From contig JAVKDP010000082.1 in assembly GCA_040222185.1 (NCBI GenBank), forward strand, positions 1 to 64,000: a stretch of DNA of 64,000 nt, read 5' to 3'. This DNA comes from JAVKDP01 sp040222185 (GTDB lineage Bacteria > Bacteroidota > Rhodothermia > Balneolales > Balneolaceae). The translations under genes were made by a program, and so were the position numbers. Position 1 is the first letter of the stretch. Each line of letters begins with the position of its first letter. This document shows positions 31,548-40,280 of the stretch, in pieces. The notes beneath the pieces are model-generated. The model made no database searches, had not been told where the DNA came from, and worked only from the letters and a program-made list of their open reading frames with translations.

Positions 31548-32275
31548 TTGCTCTACAACTGATACTTGTACATTTAATTGGAGATTTCTTTCTACAGCCC
31601 AAATCCTGGGTAAAGGAAAAGGAAAAAGTCGCCATAAAATCCCCAAAACTGTACTATCATGTAGGTATTCATGGCCTGCTTACCTTCCTTGTACTGTGGC
31701 TTACAAATACAGAATTTAACCAGGTTCTTTGGATTACGGGTGTAATTTTTGCGACTCATTTAACCATTGATGCCACAAAGCTTGTGCTCAACAATAAGAA
31801 TGAGGAATTATATAAAAGCTATTTCGTGGTAGATCAAATTCTTCACTTTCTGGTAATTGGAGGAATATGGTATGTGTATGAGGGTACAGCCTCTTCACTC
31901 GATTGGTTATTCAGTGAACAAACTTTATTAGCTGTTGTTTGTGTGCTCTTCCTCACCAACCCCCTATCTATTATCATTAAGGTTTTGATATCGGACTTAT
32001 CTCCTGAGAAAAAAGGAAACAAAGAAGATTCTCTGGCTAATGCAGGTAAACTCATCGGTATCCTGGAAAGGCTACTCATCTTTGGTTTCGTAATAAGTGG
32101 AAACTGGGAAGGCGTAGGTTTTCTACTTGCAGCAAAATCAGTATTTCGTTTTGGCGACCTCAAAGATTCCCAGGATCGAAAACTCACTGAATATATATTG
32201 ATAGGAACCCTTCTAAGCTTTGGATTGGCAATTCTTACAGGGGTTATATATACCTCGATAGCTCAAGTTCTTTAA
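31544..32275 (+). CDS. DUF3307 integral membrane protein
   Basis: This 243-residue protein has about six hydrophobic segments. The N-terminal half, LILVHLIGDFFLQPKSWVKEKEK...LYYHVGIHGLLTFLVLW...THLTIDATKL, shows the conserved HxxGDFxxQ and HxxxH-type motifs of DUF3307. The function of the family is unknown. Translation is coupled to the SatD-like gene (4-bp overlap), which suggests the cytosolic SatD protein regulates or senses through this membrane protein. Nothing unusual in length. Confidence 0.82.
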   Translation: MIALQLILVHLIGDFFLQPKSWVKEKEKVAIKSPKLYYHVGIHGLLTFLVLWLTNTEFNQVLWITGVIFATHLTIDATKLVLNNKNEELYKSYFVVDQILHFLVIGGIWYVYEGTASSLDWLFSEQTLLAVVCVLFLTNPLSIIIKVLISDLSPEKKGNKEDSLANAGKLIGILERLLIFGFVISGNWEGVGFLLAAKSVFRFGDLKDSQDRKLTEYILIGTLLSFGLAILTGVIYTSIAQVL

Positions 32276-32408
32276 AAACATATTTTCACCAGTTGATGTA
32301 ATAGCAGGTTTTATTCTCCTTTCACCTCTACACAACCTCAACATAGATTTGATCTAAACTCGTACTTCTACATATTCCTTTTAAGAGTTTTTACAATTTA
32401 TACTATTC

Positions 32409-32419
32409 TGCCTGAGGCA
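32409..32419. promoter_or_regulatory. short palindrome upstream of the redox cassette
   Basis: TGCCTGAGGCA is an 11-bp palindrome with flanking ACTA/TAGT partial symmetry, 54 bp upstream of the thioredoxin-like gene in a 197-bp gap. It could be an operator. One copy only, so confidence is low; I see no other signal in the gap. Confidence 0.25.
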
Positions 32420-32472
32420 AACGTAGTAGCGCAAACTTTGAATTTTAATTAAGGGGTAGAAATAAGACAAAT

Positions 32473-32901
32473 ATGAAAAGCATAGTACTTATCCTTACGC
32501 TAGTATTTGGTTCATATGGCTTAAATTATGAATGGCTTACTGATTTAAATGAAGCCAAAAAAGCTGCTGCTGAAGAAGACCGAACCATTATTCTCGTATT
32601 CCAGGGTTCTGATTGGTGTGGCCCTTGCATAAAACTGAGCCGGGAAGTTTGGGATACGGAAGTATTCCAGGAATATGCGGAAGATAACTTTGTAATGCTC
32701 CAGGCCGACTTTCCCAAAAGAAAGAAAAATGCCCTAACCGATGAGCAACACGAAAAGAATAATAAACTGGCAGAGCAGTATAACCCAAATGGTCATTTCC
32801 CCTTCGTTGTTGTAATGGACAAGGAAGGAAATGTGCTGGGTGAAACGGGATACAACAAAATGAAAACCGTTGAATTTATTGAATTACTGGAGTCATTCTA
32901 A
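32473..32901 (+). CDS. secreted thioredoxin-like protein
   Basis: This 142-residue protein has a short signal peptide (MKSIVLILTLVFGSYG). The thioredoxin fold has the redox motif DWCGPCIKLSREVW (about Cys50-Cys53) and the cis-proline region HFPFVVVMDKEGNVLGE. It resembles DUF255/DsbD-gamma-like periplasmic thioredoxins that reduce or sort disulfides. It is first in a cassette with ApbE, a DUF4266 mini-lipoprotein and a DUF3570 barrel, so it may keep the cysteines of the GGGCGCN lipoprotein reduced; that role is inference. Confidence 0.85.
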   Translation: MKSIVLILTLVFGSYGLNYEWLTDLNEAKKAAAEEDRTIILVFQGSDWCGPCIKLSREVWDTEVFQEYAEDNFVMLQADFPKRKKNALTDEQHEKNNKLAEQYNPNGHFPFVVVMDKEGNVLGETGYNKMKTVEFIELLESF

Positions 32902-32915
32902 CCATATCTTATAAC

Positions 32916-33899
32916 TTGAAGTCCTTTATCCTCTTTTTACTGACTTTCACCCTTTCTTCTTCGGTATTCGCACAAGAAATCCACAAACGTACTCTTTTGT
33001 TGATGGGCAGCCGTTTCGATATTACCGTTGTAGAGGAGGACTCCTCAACTGCTCATGCCTATATAGATATGGCTGTTGATGAAATTAAAAGAATTGAGCG
33101 TTTGATCTCATCCTGGGATCCGGATTCACAAACTTCATCTATTAACAGAAACTCAGGGATTAAACCCGTTAAGGTTAACCCTGAACTTTTCGAATTAATC
33201 GAACGATCTGTTCTTCTTTCAAAAATTACTGATGGAGCGTTTGATATTAGCTATGCATCGATGGATAAAGTATGGCACTTTGATGGAAGTATGACATCCA
33301 TGCCCTCTGATGAAGCAATTAATTCTTCCGTCTCAAAAGTTGGGTACGATAATATTGAGATGAATAAAGATGAATCAACAGTGTTCCTAAAACTTCCGGG
33401 GATGAAGATCGGATTTGGAGGAATTGGCAAAGGATACGCTGCTGATAAAGCAAAAGAGCTGCTAATTGCTAATGGTGTCTCTTCAGGAATTATAAACGCT
33501 TCCGGGGATATGGCTACCTGGGGAAAGCAACCAAATGGAGAAGAATGGAAAGTTGCTATAACTAACCCATTGAATAAAAATGCCTCTTTTGCCTTATTGC
33601 CGATTAGTGAACGCGCAGTAGTTACATCGGGTGATTACGAAAAATTTGTCTCTTTAAATGGTGTTAGATACAGTCATATTATTGACCCAAGAACCGGGTA
33701 TCCAGTAACCGGGATAATCAGCGCTACTATTTTTGCTCCAAAAGCTGAGATAGCAGATGCATTAGCTACTTCCGTTTTTGTACTGGGAGTTGAAGTTGGG
33801 CTTGACAGGATCAATCAACTGCCTGACATTGAGTGCATCATAATAGACGAAGAAGGAAATATATTTACCTCAAACAATATCCAAATCGATTCAAAATGA
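32916..33899 (+). CDS. apbE: FAD:protein FMN transferase (ApbE)
   Basis: This 327-residue protein has a TTG start (32916) and a signal peptide ending SSVFAQ. ApbE motifs follow: LLMGSRFDITVVEED, GGIGKGYAADKAKELL, INASGDMATWG, and YSHIIDPRTGYPV near the C-terminal half, with the metal-binding Asp/Thr region. It transfers FMN from FAD to a Thr of periplasmic flavoproteins. No classic FMN-binding-domain substrate is in this window. Its stop overlaps the ATG of the DUF4266 gene, so the two are made together. Confidence 0.92.
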   Translation: MKSFILFLLTFTLSSSVFAQEIHKRTLLLMGSRFDITVVEEDSSTAHAYIDMAVDEIKRIERLISSWDPDSQTSSINRNSGIKPVKVNPELFELIERSVLLSKITDGAFDISYASMDKVWHFDGSMTSMPSDEAINSSVSKVGYDNIEMNKDESTVFLKLPGMKIGFGGIGKGYAADKAKELLIANGVSSGIINASGDMATWGKQPNGEEWKVAITNPLNKNASFALLPISERAVVTSGDYEKFVSLNGVRYSHIIDPRTGYPVTGIISATIFAPKAEIADALATSVFVLGVEVGLDRINQLPDIECIIIDEEGNIFTSNNIQIDSK

Positions 33900-34108
33900 A
33901 GAAAAAATTATTATTGGGACTGCTTTTAATTGGCTTCACTTCAAATTGTGTGGTGATTAAAGAATATGAGAAAGTGAATATTAACGATAAAGATATGGTA
34001 TTGGGAGCTTCATCGATCGACAGATTCCAGACAAATGCACAAGCCTACAGAGAAGCTGCAGTTGGTGCAAATGGTGGAAAAACCGGCGGTGGCTGCGGCT
34101 GTAATTAG
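33896..34108 (+). CDS. DUF4266 mini-lipoprotein ending GGGCGCN
   Basis: The start is the ATG at 33896 (ATGA overlap with apbE), not an upstream non-ATG codon. The 70-residue product is a lipoprotein (GFTSNC, Cys18) with KVNINDKDMVLGASSIDRF, EAAVGANGG and the C-terminus KTGGGCGCN. The order matches DUF4266. The Gly-rich CxC tail is conserved in the family as I recall it and looks like a metal-binding or modified end. Function is unknown. Its genes neighbour apbE and DUF3570, which argues for a periplasmic redox role. Confidence 0.85.
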   Translation: MKKKLLLGLLLIGFTSNCVVIKEYEKVNINDKDMVLGASSIDRFQTNAQAYREAAVGANGGKTGGGCGCN

Positions 34109-34117
34109 GATACAACT

Positions 34118-35425
34118 ATGAAGATTTCTTTTAAGTTACTTGTCTTTTTAATCATAGCTTTCGGATTTGCGCAGGCTCAGGCTCAAAGCACCTATAAAAA
34201 AAGAGTATTGGAAACTGCTGAAGTAGATTTCCTAACTAGTGTTTATACACAGGAAGGTAAAAATGCTGCTGTAACAGGCGGTATTGGAAATGAAGAGTTA
34301 ATTGACTTCACTCCCACTATTGTAGTTTCTATCCCTCTAAATGCTGACGATGTATTAACTATCGATGCCGGAATTTCAGCCTATACTTCTGCTTCATCCA
34401 GTAATGTAGATCCTTTTGATGGAAACGGAGCTGCAGATCCATTTGTGGAAAGTTCAGGTGCTTCAGGGGCAGATGCGCTCACCTCTGTTTCAATAAATTA
34501 TAGCCACAGCTCCGATGACAGAAATACCATCTGGTCAGCAAACCTGTCGGCTTCTTCTGAATATGATTACTCTTCTATAGGTGCAGGTGGTAGCCTCACC
34601 AAACTTTTTAATGAGAAAAACACAGAACTAAGTGTTAGTGGCAATCTTTACTTCGACTCATGGTCTTTGATCTATCCTGCCGAGCTACGTGGCCCAGGTG
34701 GTGGCGACGAAGATGACTTTAACATCAATAATTACACTATTACGGGTAATCCTGATTATGACAATTCGCTTACGCGCTTTAATAGTAGTGCCCGAAATTC
34801 TTACTCTATGGGAGTAGTACTTTCTCAAATCCTTTCCAAAAACCTGCAGAGTTCTTTTTCCTTAGACCTGGTTTTACAAGACGGATTGCTATCCACTCCT
34901 TTTCAGCGTGTATACTTTAGTGACGTAGATGATTCATTTATTGAGAATTTTCACTTAGCTGATGATATTGAACGGTTGCCATCTACTCGTTTCAAAATTG
35001 CTGCAGGTAGCCGATTAAACTATTACTTAAATGAGATGTTTGTGGTACGGACCTACTACCGATTCTACAATGATGATTGGGGTATCACATCCAATACTGC
35101 CAGTGTTGAGATTCCGGTTAAAATCACAGAGAAATTTACCCTTTATCCATCTTATCGGTTCTACAACCAGACTGAAGCTGACTATTTTGCGCCCTATGAA
35201 GGACATCTTTCAACAAGCGAGTTCTATACCTCTGATTATGATTTGTCAAACTTTACGGCCAATCAGTACGGTTTCGGAATCAGTTATACAGATATTTTTA
35301 CTGAAATGAGTGTTGGGCCGGTTGGACTAAAAAACCTCGATTTGAAGTATAACCGATATGAAAGAAATTCAGGACTTACCGCAAACATTATTTCCTTTGG
35401 CGCCAAATTCATACTCGATTACTAG
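34118..35425 (+). CDS. DUF3570 outer-membrane beta-barrel protein
   Basis: This 435-residue protein has a signal peptide (about 1-22, AQAQAQS) and alternating aromatic/polar strands throughout, ending in Tyr (ILDY), typical of an outer-membrane barrel. DUF3570 features include YKKRVLETAEVDFLTSVYTQEG near the N-terminus and SVSINYSHSSDDRNTIWSANLS. It starts 9 bp after the DUF4266 gene. Together with the thioredoxin-like protein, ApbE and DUF4266 it forms a compact cassette whose function is not described as far as I know. Confidence 0.85.
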   Translation: MKISFKLLVFLIIAFGFAQAQAQSTYKKRVLETAEVDFLTSVYTQEGKNAAVTGGIGNEELIDFTPTIVVSIPLNADDVLTIDAGISAYTSASSSNVDPFDGNGAADPFVESSGASGADALTSVSINYSHSSDDRNTIWSANLSASSEYDYSSIGAGGSLTKLFNEKNTELSVSGNLYFDSWSLIYPAELRGPGGGDEDDFNINNYTITGNPDYDNSLTRFNSSARNSYSMGVVLSQILSKNLQSSFSLDLVLQDGLLSTPFQRVYFSDVDDSFIENFHLADDIERLPSTRFKIAAGSRLNYYLNEMFVVRTYYRFYNDDWGITSNTASVEIPVKITEKFTLYPSYRFYNQTEADYFAPYEGHLSTSEFYTSDYDLSNFTANQYGFGISYTDIFTEMSVGPVGLKNLDLKYNRYERNSGLTANIISFGAKFILDY

Positions 35426-35498
35426 TCTATCCTATTTGAATGCATGAAGCTTAGTGGTAAATTAGCAAAGTCAATTATTTATCATTAAGCCTTTAAGT

Positions 35499-35918
35499 AT
35501 GAAACCAATTATAAAGGGGCTTTTACTAGCCCTCCTTTTTTCATCAGCAACTTTAGCTCAAGAATCTCCAACTGTAAAGGTAGAAGTGTTATCCAAAACC
35601 AGTACAAGCTGGGATGGATCCGCTTTTGAATACCCTAAAGGTCAACCAGAAATTACCATTTCTAAAATCACACTTCCTCCGGGGTTTAAATTGCCCATGC
35701 ACAAGCATCCAAACCCTCTTGGAGGTATTGTACTAAAAGGAGAAATCGTAGTAACCCGTGAAGATGGAACCACACATACTGTAAAAGAAGGTGAAGCTAT
35801 CGTGGAGCTGGTAAACACTTGGCATTACGGAAAAAACGATACCGATCAGCCAACGGTATTGCTGGCTTTTTATATCGGAGAAGTTGGTGTTCCGTTGTCA
35901 GTTAATAAAGATAACTAA
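35499..35918 (+). CDS. secreted cupin-domain protein
   Basis: This 139-residue protein has a signal peptide (ATLAQ, about 1-21). The cupin fold has motif 1 KLPMHKHPNPLGGIVLKGEI (His-x-His ligands and Glu) and motif 2 GEAIVELVNTWHYGKN. Such small single-domain cupins bind a metal and often a small acid or sugar; no substrate is indicated. It follows the DUF3570 gene by 73 bp and may be transcribed with the redox cassette. Confidence 0.82.
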   Translation: MKPIIKGLLLALLFSSATLAQESPTVKVEVLSKTSTSWDGSAFEYPKGQPEITISKITLPPGFKLPMHKHPNPLGGIVLKGEIVVTREDGTTHTVKEGEAIVELVNTWHYGKNDTDQPTVLLAFYIGEVGVPLSVNKDN

Positions 35919-35921
35919 GGT

Positions 35922-35944
35922 AAAGCCTGATTAACCCAGGCTTT
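35922..35944. terminator. hairpin between convergent genes
   Basis: An 8-bp stem (AAAGCCTG with CAGGCTTT) has a 7-base loop, overlapping the stop codon of the convergent gene at 35931. T-tracts are short on either side, so it is a weak bidirectional terminator candidate. Confidence 0.5.
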
Positions 35945-36260
35945 CTATAAAAAACGTGCTATAAAAAGGAGGCCAGTCGGCATCAGGTGCTTCGTCCCGA
36001 TGCTCAAGATCGGCACCAACAAGCAGGAATATGAGTTCTGCTTTAGTGATCTCAACGTCTAACATATCCATGATTCTTTCATGAATAAAATCAGCATACC
36101 AGAGAGGCCACTCCAGGTCAAAACCATCTGTTTCAATAAATGCCTTATGATGAGCCGGACCGGTTTCTTTGAATAACTCGGTTAAATCATTCACTGTTTC
36201 TTCGCTGTACATAGCAACCTCAGGTTTAAATGTTGTACTGATTATTCTGTCAAAATTCAT
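35931..36260 (-). CDS. hypothetical acidic protein
   Basis: This 109-residue protein is soluble, acidic and rich in aromatic residues (WPLWYADFIHERI, DWPPFYSTFFIESLG). No signal or family is recognised. It is convergent with the cupin gene and 193 bp from the next gene, and it has consistent length and codon usage with neighbours. Confidence 0.5.
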   Translation of the reverse strand: MNFDRIISTTFKPEVAMYSEETVNDLTELFKETGPAHHKAFIETDGFDLEWPLWYADFIHERIMDMLDVEITKAELIFLLVGADLEHRDEAPDADWPPFYSTFFIESLG

Positions 36261-36355
36261 CTATCAAGGTACCATCTTTCTGTATTGAATAATCAGAATT
36301 TTTCTTTTGAATAAACTATGCTCAGTGTTATGTTAAGTAAGTAATTTTTACCTTT

Positions 36356-36376
36356 TTTGAGCAACTTTTGCTCAAA
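36356..36376. promoter_or_regulatory. perfect palindrome upstream of the T9SS glycoside hydrolase
   Basis: A 9-bp arm TTTGAGCAA and its perfect inverse TTGCTCAAA are separated by three bases, 78 bp before the ATG at 36454. The TTGCTCA half-site recurs twice upstream of the xylanase gene. This fits a sugar-responsive repressor or activator operator; the protein is not encoded in the window. Confidence 0.55.
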
Positions 36377-36453
36377 TACTTCTTACAGGAAAAGTTAAAA
36401 ATTCCATCTCACTCGTATTCCTAAATTGAATTCATTATTCAAAATATTTCATT

Positions 36454-38529
36454 ATGAAAAAATCGGTTTCCCTATCCCTTCTCTTACTTTTGTTATTGCT
36501 ATCCAATTCTCCTGAAGTAACGGCACAAACTGTTCATGGCGACTTGTTTCAATGGCATAAGGTGATGATTGATTTTACAGGACCCGCTTCTTCTGAGACG
36601 AGTAAACCCAACCCCTTTACAGATTACAGATTGGATGTTGTCTTCACCGGACCAAGCGCACAGGAATATAAAGTAGCAGGTTATTTTGCAGCCGATGGTA
36701 ATGCTGCAGAAACCAGTTCTGACTCAGGTAATGTGTGGAGAGTTAACTTCACTCCCGATGAACCCGGAAACTGGTCTTACACTACTTCTTTTGTAACTGG
36801 AACGAATATTGCAGCCGAATTTGATGGTGGAGAAAGTGCAGGGCATTTTGATGGAGCAACCGGAGATTTTGATGTGACCGTGGCTAGTGATTTGTCAGAA
36901 AAGGATTTCCGAAGTAAGGGCAAACTGGTTTACGTTGGTGAGCATTACCTTCAATTCATGGGAAATGGCGAGTACTTTCTAAAAGCCGGAGCAAACAGCC
37001 CTGAAGTATTTCTTGAATACCAGGAATTTGATAATACACCATCAAACAGAACCTACCCTGATCATATACAGGATTATGTAGAAGGTGAAGACTCTCTTTG
37101 GCAGGATGGAAAAGGTAAAGGCATTTTGGGTGCGGTAAACTATCTCTCTGAGATCGGGGTAAATTCACTCTATTTCCTCACTATGAATGCCTATGGTGAT
37201 GGTAAAAATGCCTGGCCATGGATCAATAAAGATTCTCTCTATGTGTACGATGTATCAAAACTGGATCAATGGGAATTAGTATTCGAACATATGACCAAAA
37301 AGGGTGTTATGCCTCATTTCGTTCTCACTGAAACAGAAAATGAATCCTACTTTGAGCTAGTAGAAAATGGGGAAACCGGAGGCTTTGCTACCAGCAGGAA
37401 AATATATTATAGGGAAATGGTCGCTCGTTTTGGGCATCACCCAGCTCTTACTTGGAATATAGGAGAAGAAAACGGATGGGCAGATCCGTCCAGCTCAATC
37501 TATAAGTTTCCCAATACCGATGATCAAAGAATTGAAGCTTCTAATTATGTCAGGGAACTAACCTATTACAAAGATCATATTTCAATCCATAATGGCCCGT
37601 CCGATGACGATTATATATATGATGCTTTACTTGGTGTTGAAAGCCATACAGGTCCTGCTTTTCAGTGGAACTATGGAGGAGGAATACACAGTAAAATTCT
37701 TGAATGGCGACAAAAATCTGCAGATAGCGGGCATAAATGGGTAATGTATATGGACGAAGCCTGGTTGAGTCCTGCAACAGGTTCAATCTTCACCTGGCGC
37801 GAAGATATAGTTTGGGGAACCATGATGGCGGGTGGTGCCGGAGTAGAGCTTTATATTGGTGCCGGCCTGGATTTACAGGTACAAAACTTCAGGGATTATG
37901 AAACCTATTACAACATAGCCACTGATGTTACCGAGTTTTTCCGAGGTCTCCCCTTCCATAAAATGAACCCTATGGATTCATTAGCTACGAAAGCATGGGT
38001 TTTTGCTGAACCGGATAGTACATACGTCCTGTTTCTGAATACTGGTGGAACTGCACAGCTTGATTTACCAGAAGGTATTTATGACGTGGAATGGTTTGAT
38101 CCCAAAACGGACGAGTATCTTCCGGAAGAAAGCACCCAGGTTATTGGTGGTGAAACGGTAGGCATTGGCCCAAACCCAATCGGAAGATTGGCTGAAGGGG
38201 TAGCTATTGTTACACGAACAGATTCTTTAAGAACTTCTTCTGAGCCTGAAGATGAAAAACCAACGGGTTATAATCTTTATCAAAACTACCCCAACCCATT
38301 CAATCCTTCAACAAAGATTCGATTTTCGATTAATAAACCGGACTATGTCACTCTTAAAGTTTACAACTCGCTGGGAAGAGAAGTTCAAACATTGATAAAT
38401 GAGTTTAAGAATATCAGTTCGTATGAGGTCGATTTTGATGGAACTAACCTGTCAAGCGGGGTTTATTATTATCAACTAAAGTCAGGCTCTGAACAGGCTC
38501 TCACACAAAAAATGTTATTAATGAAATAA
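36454..38529 (+). CDS. DUF5060-containing glycoside hydrolase with T9SS sorting tail
   Basis: This 691-residue protein has a signal peptide (1-25). A DUF5060 N-terminal beta domain (about 28-115; FTDYRLDVVFTGP, GNVWRVNFTPDEPGNWSYTTSF) precedes a TIM-barrel-like catalytic part (about 150-500). That part includes HPALTWNIGEENGWAD and WVMYMDEAWLSP, each with a candidate catalytic Glu. After a small all-beta domain comes the C-terminal T9SS type A sorting domain (YQNYPNPFNPSTKIRFS to the end), which directs export and cell-surface attachment. It probably acts on plant or algal polysaccharide next to the xylanase. The exact GH family cannot be fixed by eye. Confidence 0.82.
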   Translation: MKKSVSLSLLLLLLLLSNSPEVTAQTVHGDLFQWHKVMIDFTGPASSETSKPNPFTDYRLDVVFTGPSAQEYKVAGYFAADGNAAETSSDSGNVWRVNFTPDEPGNWSYTTSFVTGTNIAAEFDGGESAGHFDGATGDFDVTVASDLSEKDFRSKGKLVYVGEHYLQFMGNGEYFLKAGANSPEVFLEYQEFDNTPSNRTYPDHIQDYVEGEDSLWQDGKGKGILGAVNYLSEIGVNSLYFLTMNAYGDGKNAWPWINKDSLYVYDVSKLDQWELVFEHMTKKGVMPHFVLTETENESYFELVENGETGGFATSRKIYYREMVARFGHHPALTWNIGEENGWADPSSSIYKFPNTDDQRIEASNYVRELTYYKDHISIHNGPSDDDYIYDALLGVESHTGPAFQWNYGGGIHSKILEWRQKSADSGHKWVMYMDEAWLSPATGSIFTWREDIVWGTMMAGGAGVELYIGAGLDLQVQNFRDYETYYNIATDVTEFFRGLPFHKMNPMDSLATKAWVFAEPDSTYVLFLNTGGTAQLDLPEGIYDVEWFDPKTDEYLPEESTQVIGGETVGIGPNPIGRLAEGVAIVTRTDSLRTSSEPEDEKPTGYNLYQNYPNPFNPSTKIRFSINKPDYVTLKVYNSLGREVQTLINEFKNISSYEVDFDGTNLSSGVYYYQLKSGSEQALTQKMLLMK

Positions 38530-38534
38530 CTTTC

Positions 38535-39602
38535 CTATTCAAATAACTCCAATATTCCATCATAAGCAGGCTTTGCATTGAAGTTCTCATCAAACAACAA
38601 TGGCCATTCATTTTCATTATCAAGGAAGCTTCTTAGCCAGCTGTCATCATCTTTAACTCCCCACATTGTTATACCAAACTGAAGCTCTTCAGGTATGGAG
38701 TTATAGAAATCGACGATAGTTTTAATTCGCTGCTTTTGCGTTTCTGCCAGCTCAGGTGTAAAGGATGTCGCAGACTTATCTGAATTCACTTTAACATCCA
38801 GTTCGGAGTAGTGAAGCAAAAGCCCCCTGGCAACCACCTGGCTTGATGATGCTTCGATATTAGCCTGGCTGGGCCAGTCTGTACTAATATGCATTTGGAA
38901 TCCAACCCCGTCAATTGGAACATCATTGGCAATAAGATCATCTACTAATGCAAGCATAGCATTGAATTTATCTCCGTTTGCAGCCATGTTGTAATCGTTG
39001 TAAAACAATTTCACATCAGGATCAGCTTCTCTTGCCCATCTAAAGGCTTTAGCAATATAATCCGGGCCCAGCTTTTGATAAAAAACACTATTCCTCAAAG
39101 CATTACCATTTCCATCTTCTATAGCTTCATTAACTACGTCCCAGCTTGCAATGCGCCCTTTATATCTACCAACCACATCCTTTATATAGTTTTCAATAAG
39201 TGTTTCAAATTCTGCATCTGAACCACTAAAATTCTCAATCCAGGCTGGAGTTGAAGAGTGCCAAAGTAAAGCATGACCATGTACCCGACCTCCTGTTTGT
39301 TCCGCAAACTCTACAAAAGTATCAGAATCATTGAAGTTTATTGCACTAGGATTATTATACATCGGGCTCATCTTCATCTGGTATTCCCCAGTGATGCTGT
39401 TGAACTCCTCTCTTAATAAATTTACATAGTTCACATCATTGAGGTGTTTAATCTGTATTGCCGCTCCAAAAGGATATGGAGATGAGTTTCTTAAACTTGG
39501 TTCCAGATTTTCTGTTCCACTGGTATCTGATCCTGAATCTTTACACCCCAGAAGTGAAATACACATTATTGAGGTAATACAAACTAGTCTAAAATATCGC
39601 AT
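38535..39602 (-). CDS. GH10 endo-1,4-beta-xylanase lipoprotein
   Basis: Start chosen at the ATG at 39602; a TTG at 39620 would add six residues. The 355-residue protein has a lipoprotein signal ending LLGC (Cys20). GH10 motifs: WHSSTPAWI; acid/base Glu159 in WDVVNEAIEDG; nucleophile Glu267 in HYSELDVKV; GITMWGVKDDDSWL near the end. It cuts xylan backbones. The gene is convergent with the T9SS hydrolase (gap 5 bp), so the pair forms a polysaccharide-degrading locus with shared upstream motifs. No SusCD or sugar transporter is adjacent. Confidence 0.92.
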   Translation of the reverse strand: MRYFRLVCITSIMCISLLGCKDSGSDTSGTENLEPSLRNSSPYPFGAAIQIKHLNDVNYVNLLREEFNSITGEYQMKMSPMYNNPSAINFNDSDTFVEFAEQTGGRVHGHALLWHSSTPAWIENFSGSDAEFETLIENYIKDVVGRYKGRIASWDVVNEAIEDGNGNALRNSVFYQKLGPDYIAKAFRWAREADPDVKLFYNDYNMAANGDKFNAMLALVDDLIANDVPIDGVGFQMHISTDWPSQANIEASSSQVVARGLLLHYSELDVKVNSDKSATSFTPELAETQKQRIKTIVDFYNSIPEELQFGITMWGVKDDDSWLRSFLDNENEWPLLFDENFNAKPAYDGILELFE

Positions 39603-39672
39603 GTGAGTTATATAATTCAAAGTTGAGTGAGTGGCCCTAACTTACAATGTTACTTGTTAGGTCGCAATTATA

Positions 39673-39702
39673 TTGCTCACTATTAATGCAATTTTTGCTC
39701 AA
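39673..39702. promoter_or_regulatory. two TTGCTCA half-sites upstream of the xylanase gene
   Basis: TTGCTCA at 39673-39679 and 39695-39701, 22 bp apart in direct orientation, lie about 70 to 100 bp upstream of the xylanase start. The same half-site forms the palindrome at 36356. The second overlaps the stop codon of the gene at 39699. Confidence 0.45.
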
Positions 39703-40223
39703 TTATTATTGCCGGAAAATTCTTTTCTGTCCAGCTCTTCGTATTCGACTTCGAAGTTAAACCAGTCTCCCATCAATTCTTTTAACTCAATGTACAATTC
39801 ATCTATTTTTTCAAGCTCATCGGGATCTGCTTTAACAAGACGGATTCTTTGTTTATCCCTATTTATTATTTCAAGTGTAAACCATTCTTTATTTATAAGC
39901 CCCCTTTCGACAAGAGCCTTACCAGAATCAAAATTCGAAAATAAGAATCGATCTATTTCATCAAACGGAATCACCCTTCTCTTTACCCTTAGATAACTAA
40001 ATATCCGCAGGTATTGAGTCATTTTATAAGTATCCGAGTTAAATATATACTCGTTCCTGGTAAACACTTTGATGAGTATGGCAAAAGCGAACATCCATAG
40101 AAAAAGTGCAAAGAATACTCCCAGCAGCAGGCAGGCAAACAATGCCATGAAGTCCAGCAAGGTGAAGCTGGCTTCCACACTGAGTTTAATCTGGTTTGAG
40201 TAGTATTCTAATTTATAGCGCAT
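39699..40223 (-). CDS. hypothetical membrane protein with PH-like tail
   Basis: This 174-residue protein has a hydrophobic hairpin (about 22-55, LLDFMALFACLLLGVFFALFLW and FAFAILIKVF, two segments) followed by a soluble beta-rich part (EYIFNSDTYKMTQYLRIFSYLRVKRRVIPFDEIDRFLF) that resembles bacterial PH-like YcxB folds. No catalytic residues seen. It lies upstream of the xylanase gene on the same strand but is probably unrelated. Confidence 0.55.
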   Translation of the reverse strand: MRYKLEYYSNQIKLSVEASFTLLDFMALFACLLLGVFFALFLWMFAFAILIKVFTRNEYIFNSDTYKMTQYLRIFSYLRVKRRVIPFDEIDRFLFSNFDSGKALVERGLINKEWFTLEIINRDKQRIRLVKADPDELEKIDELYIELKELMGDWFNFEVEYEELDRKEFSGNNN

Positions 40224-40280
40224 GTGTTAAATATTAGGAAACTGTTTCAGCTACGCTACAAAAGCCGATAAGTTTTACTG

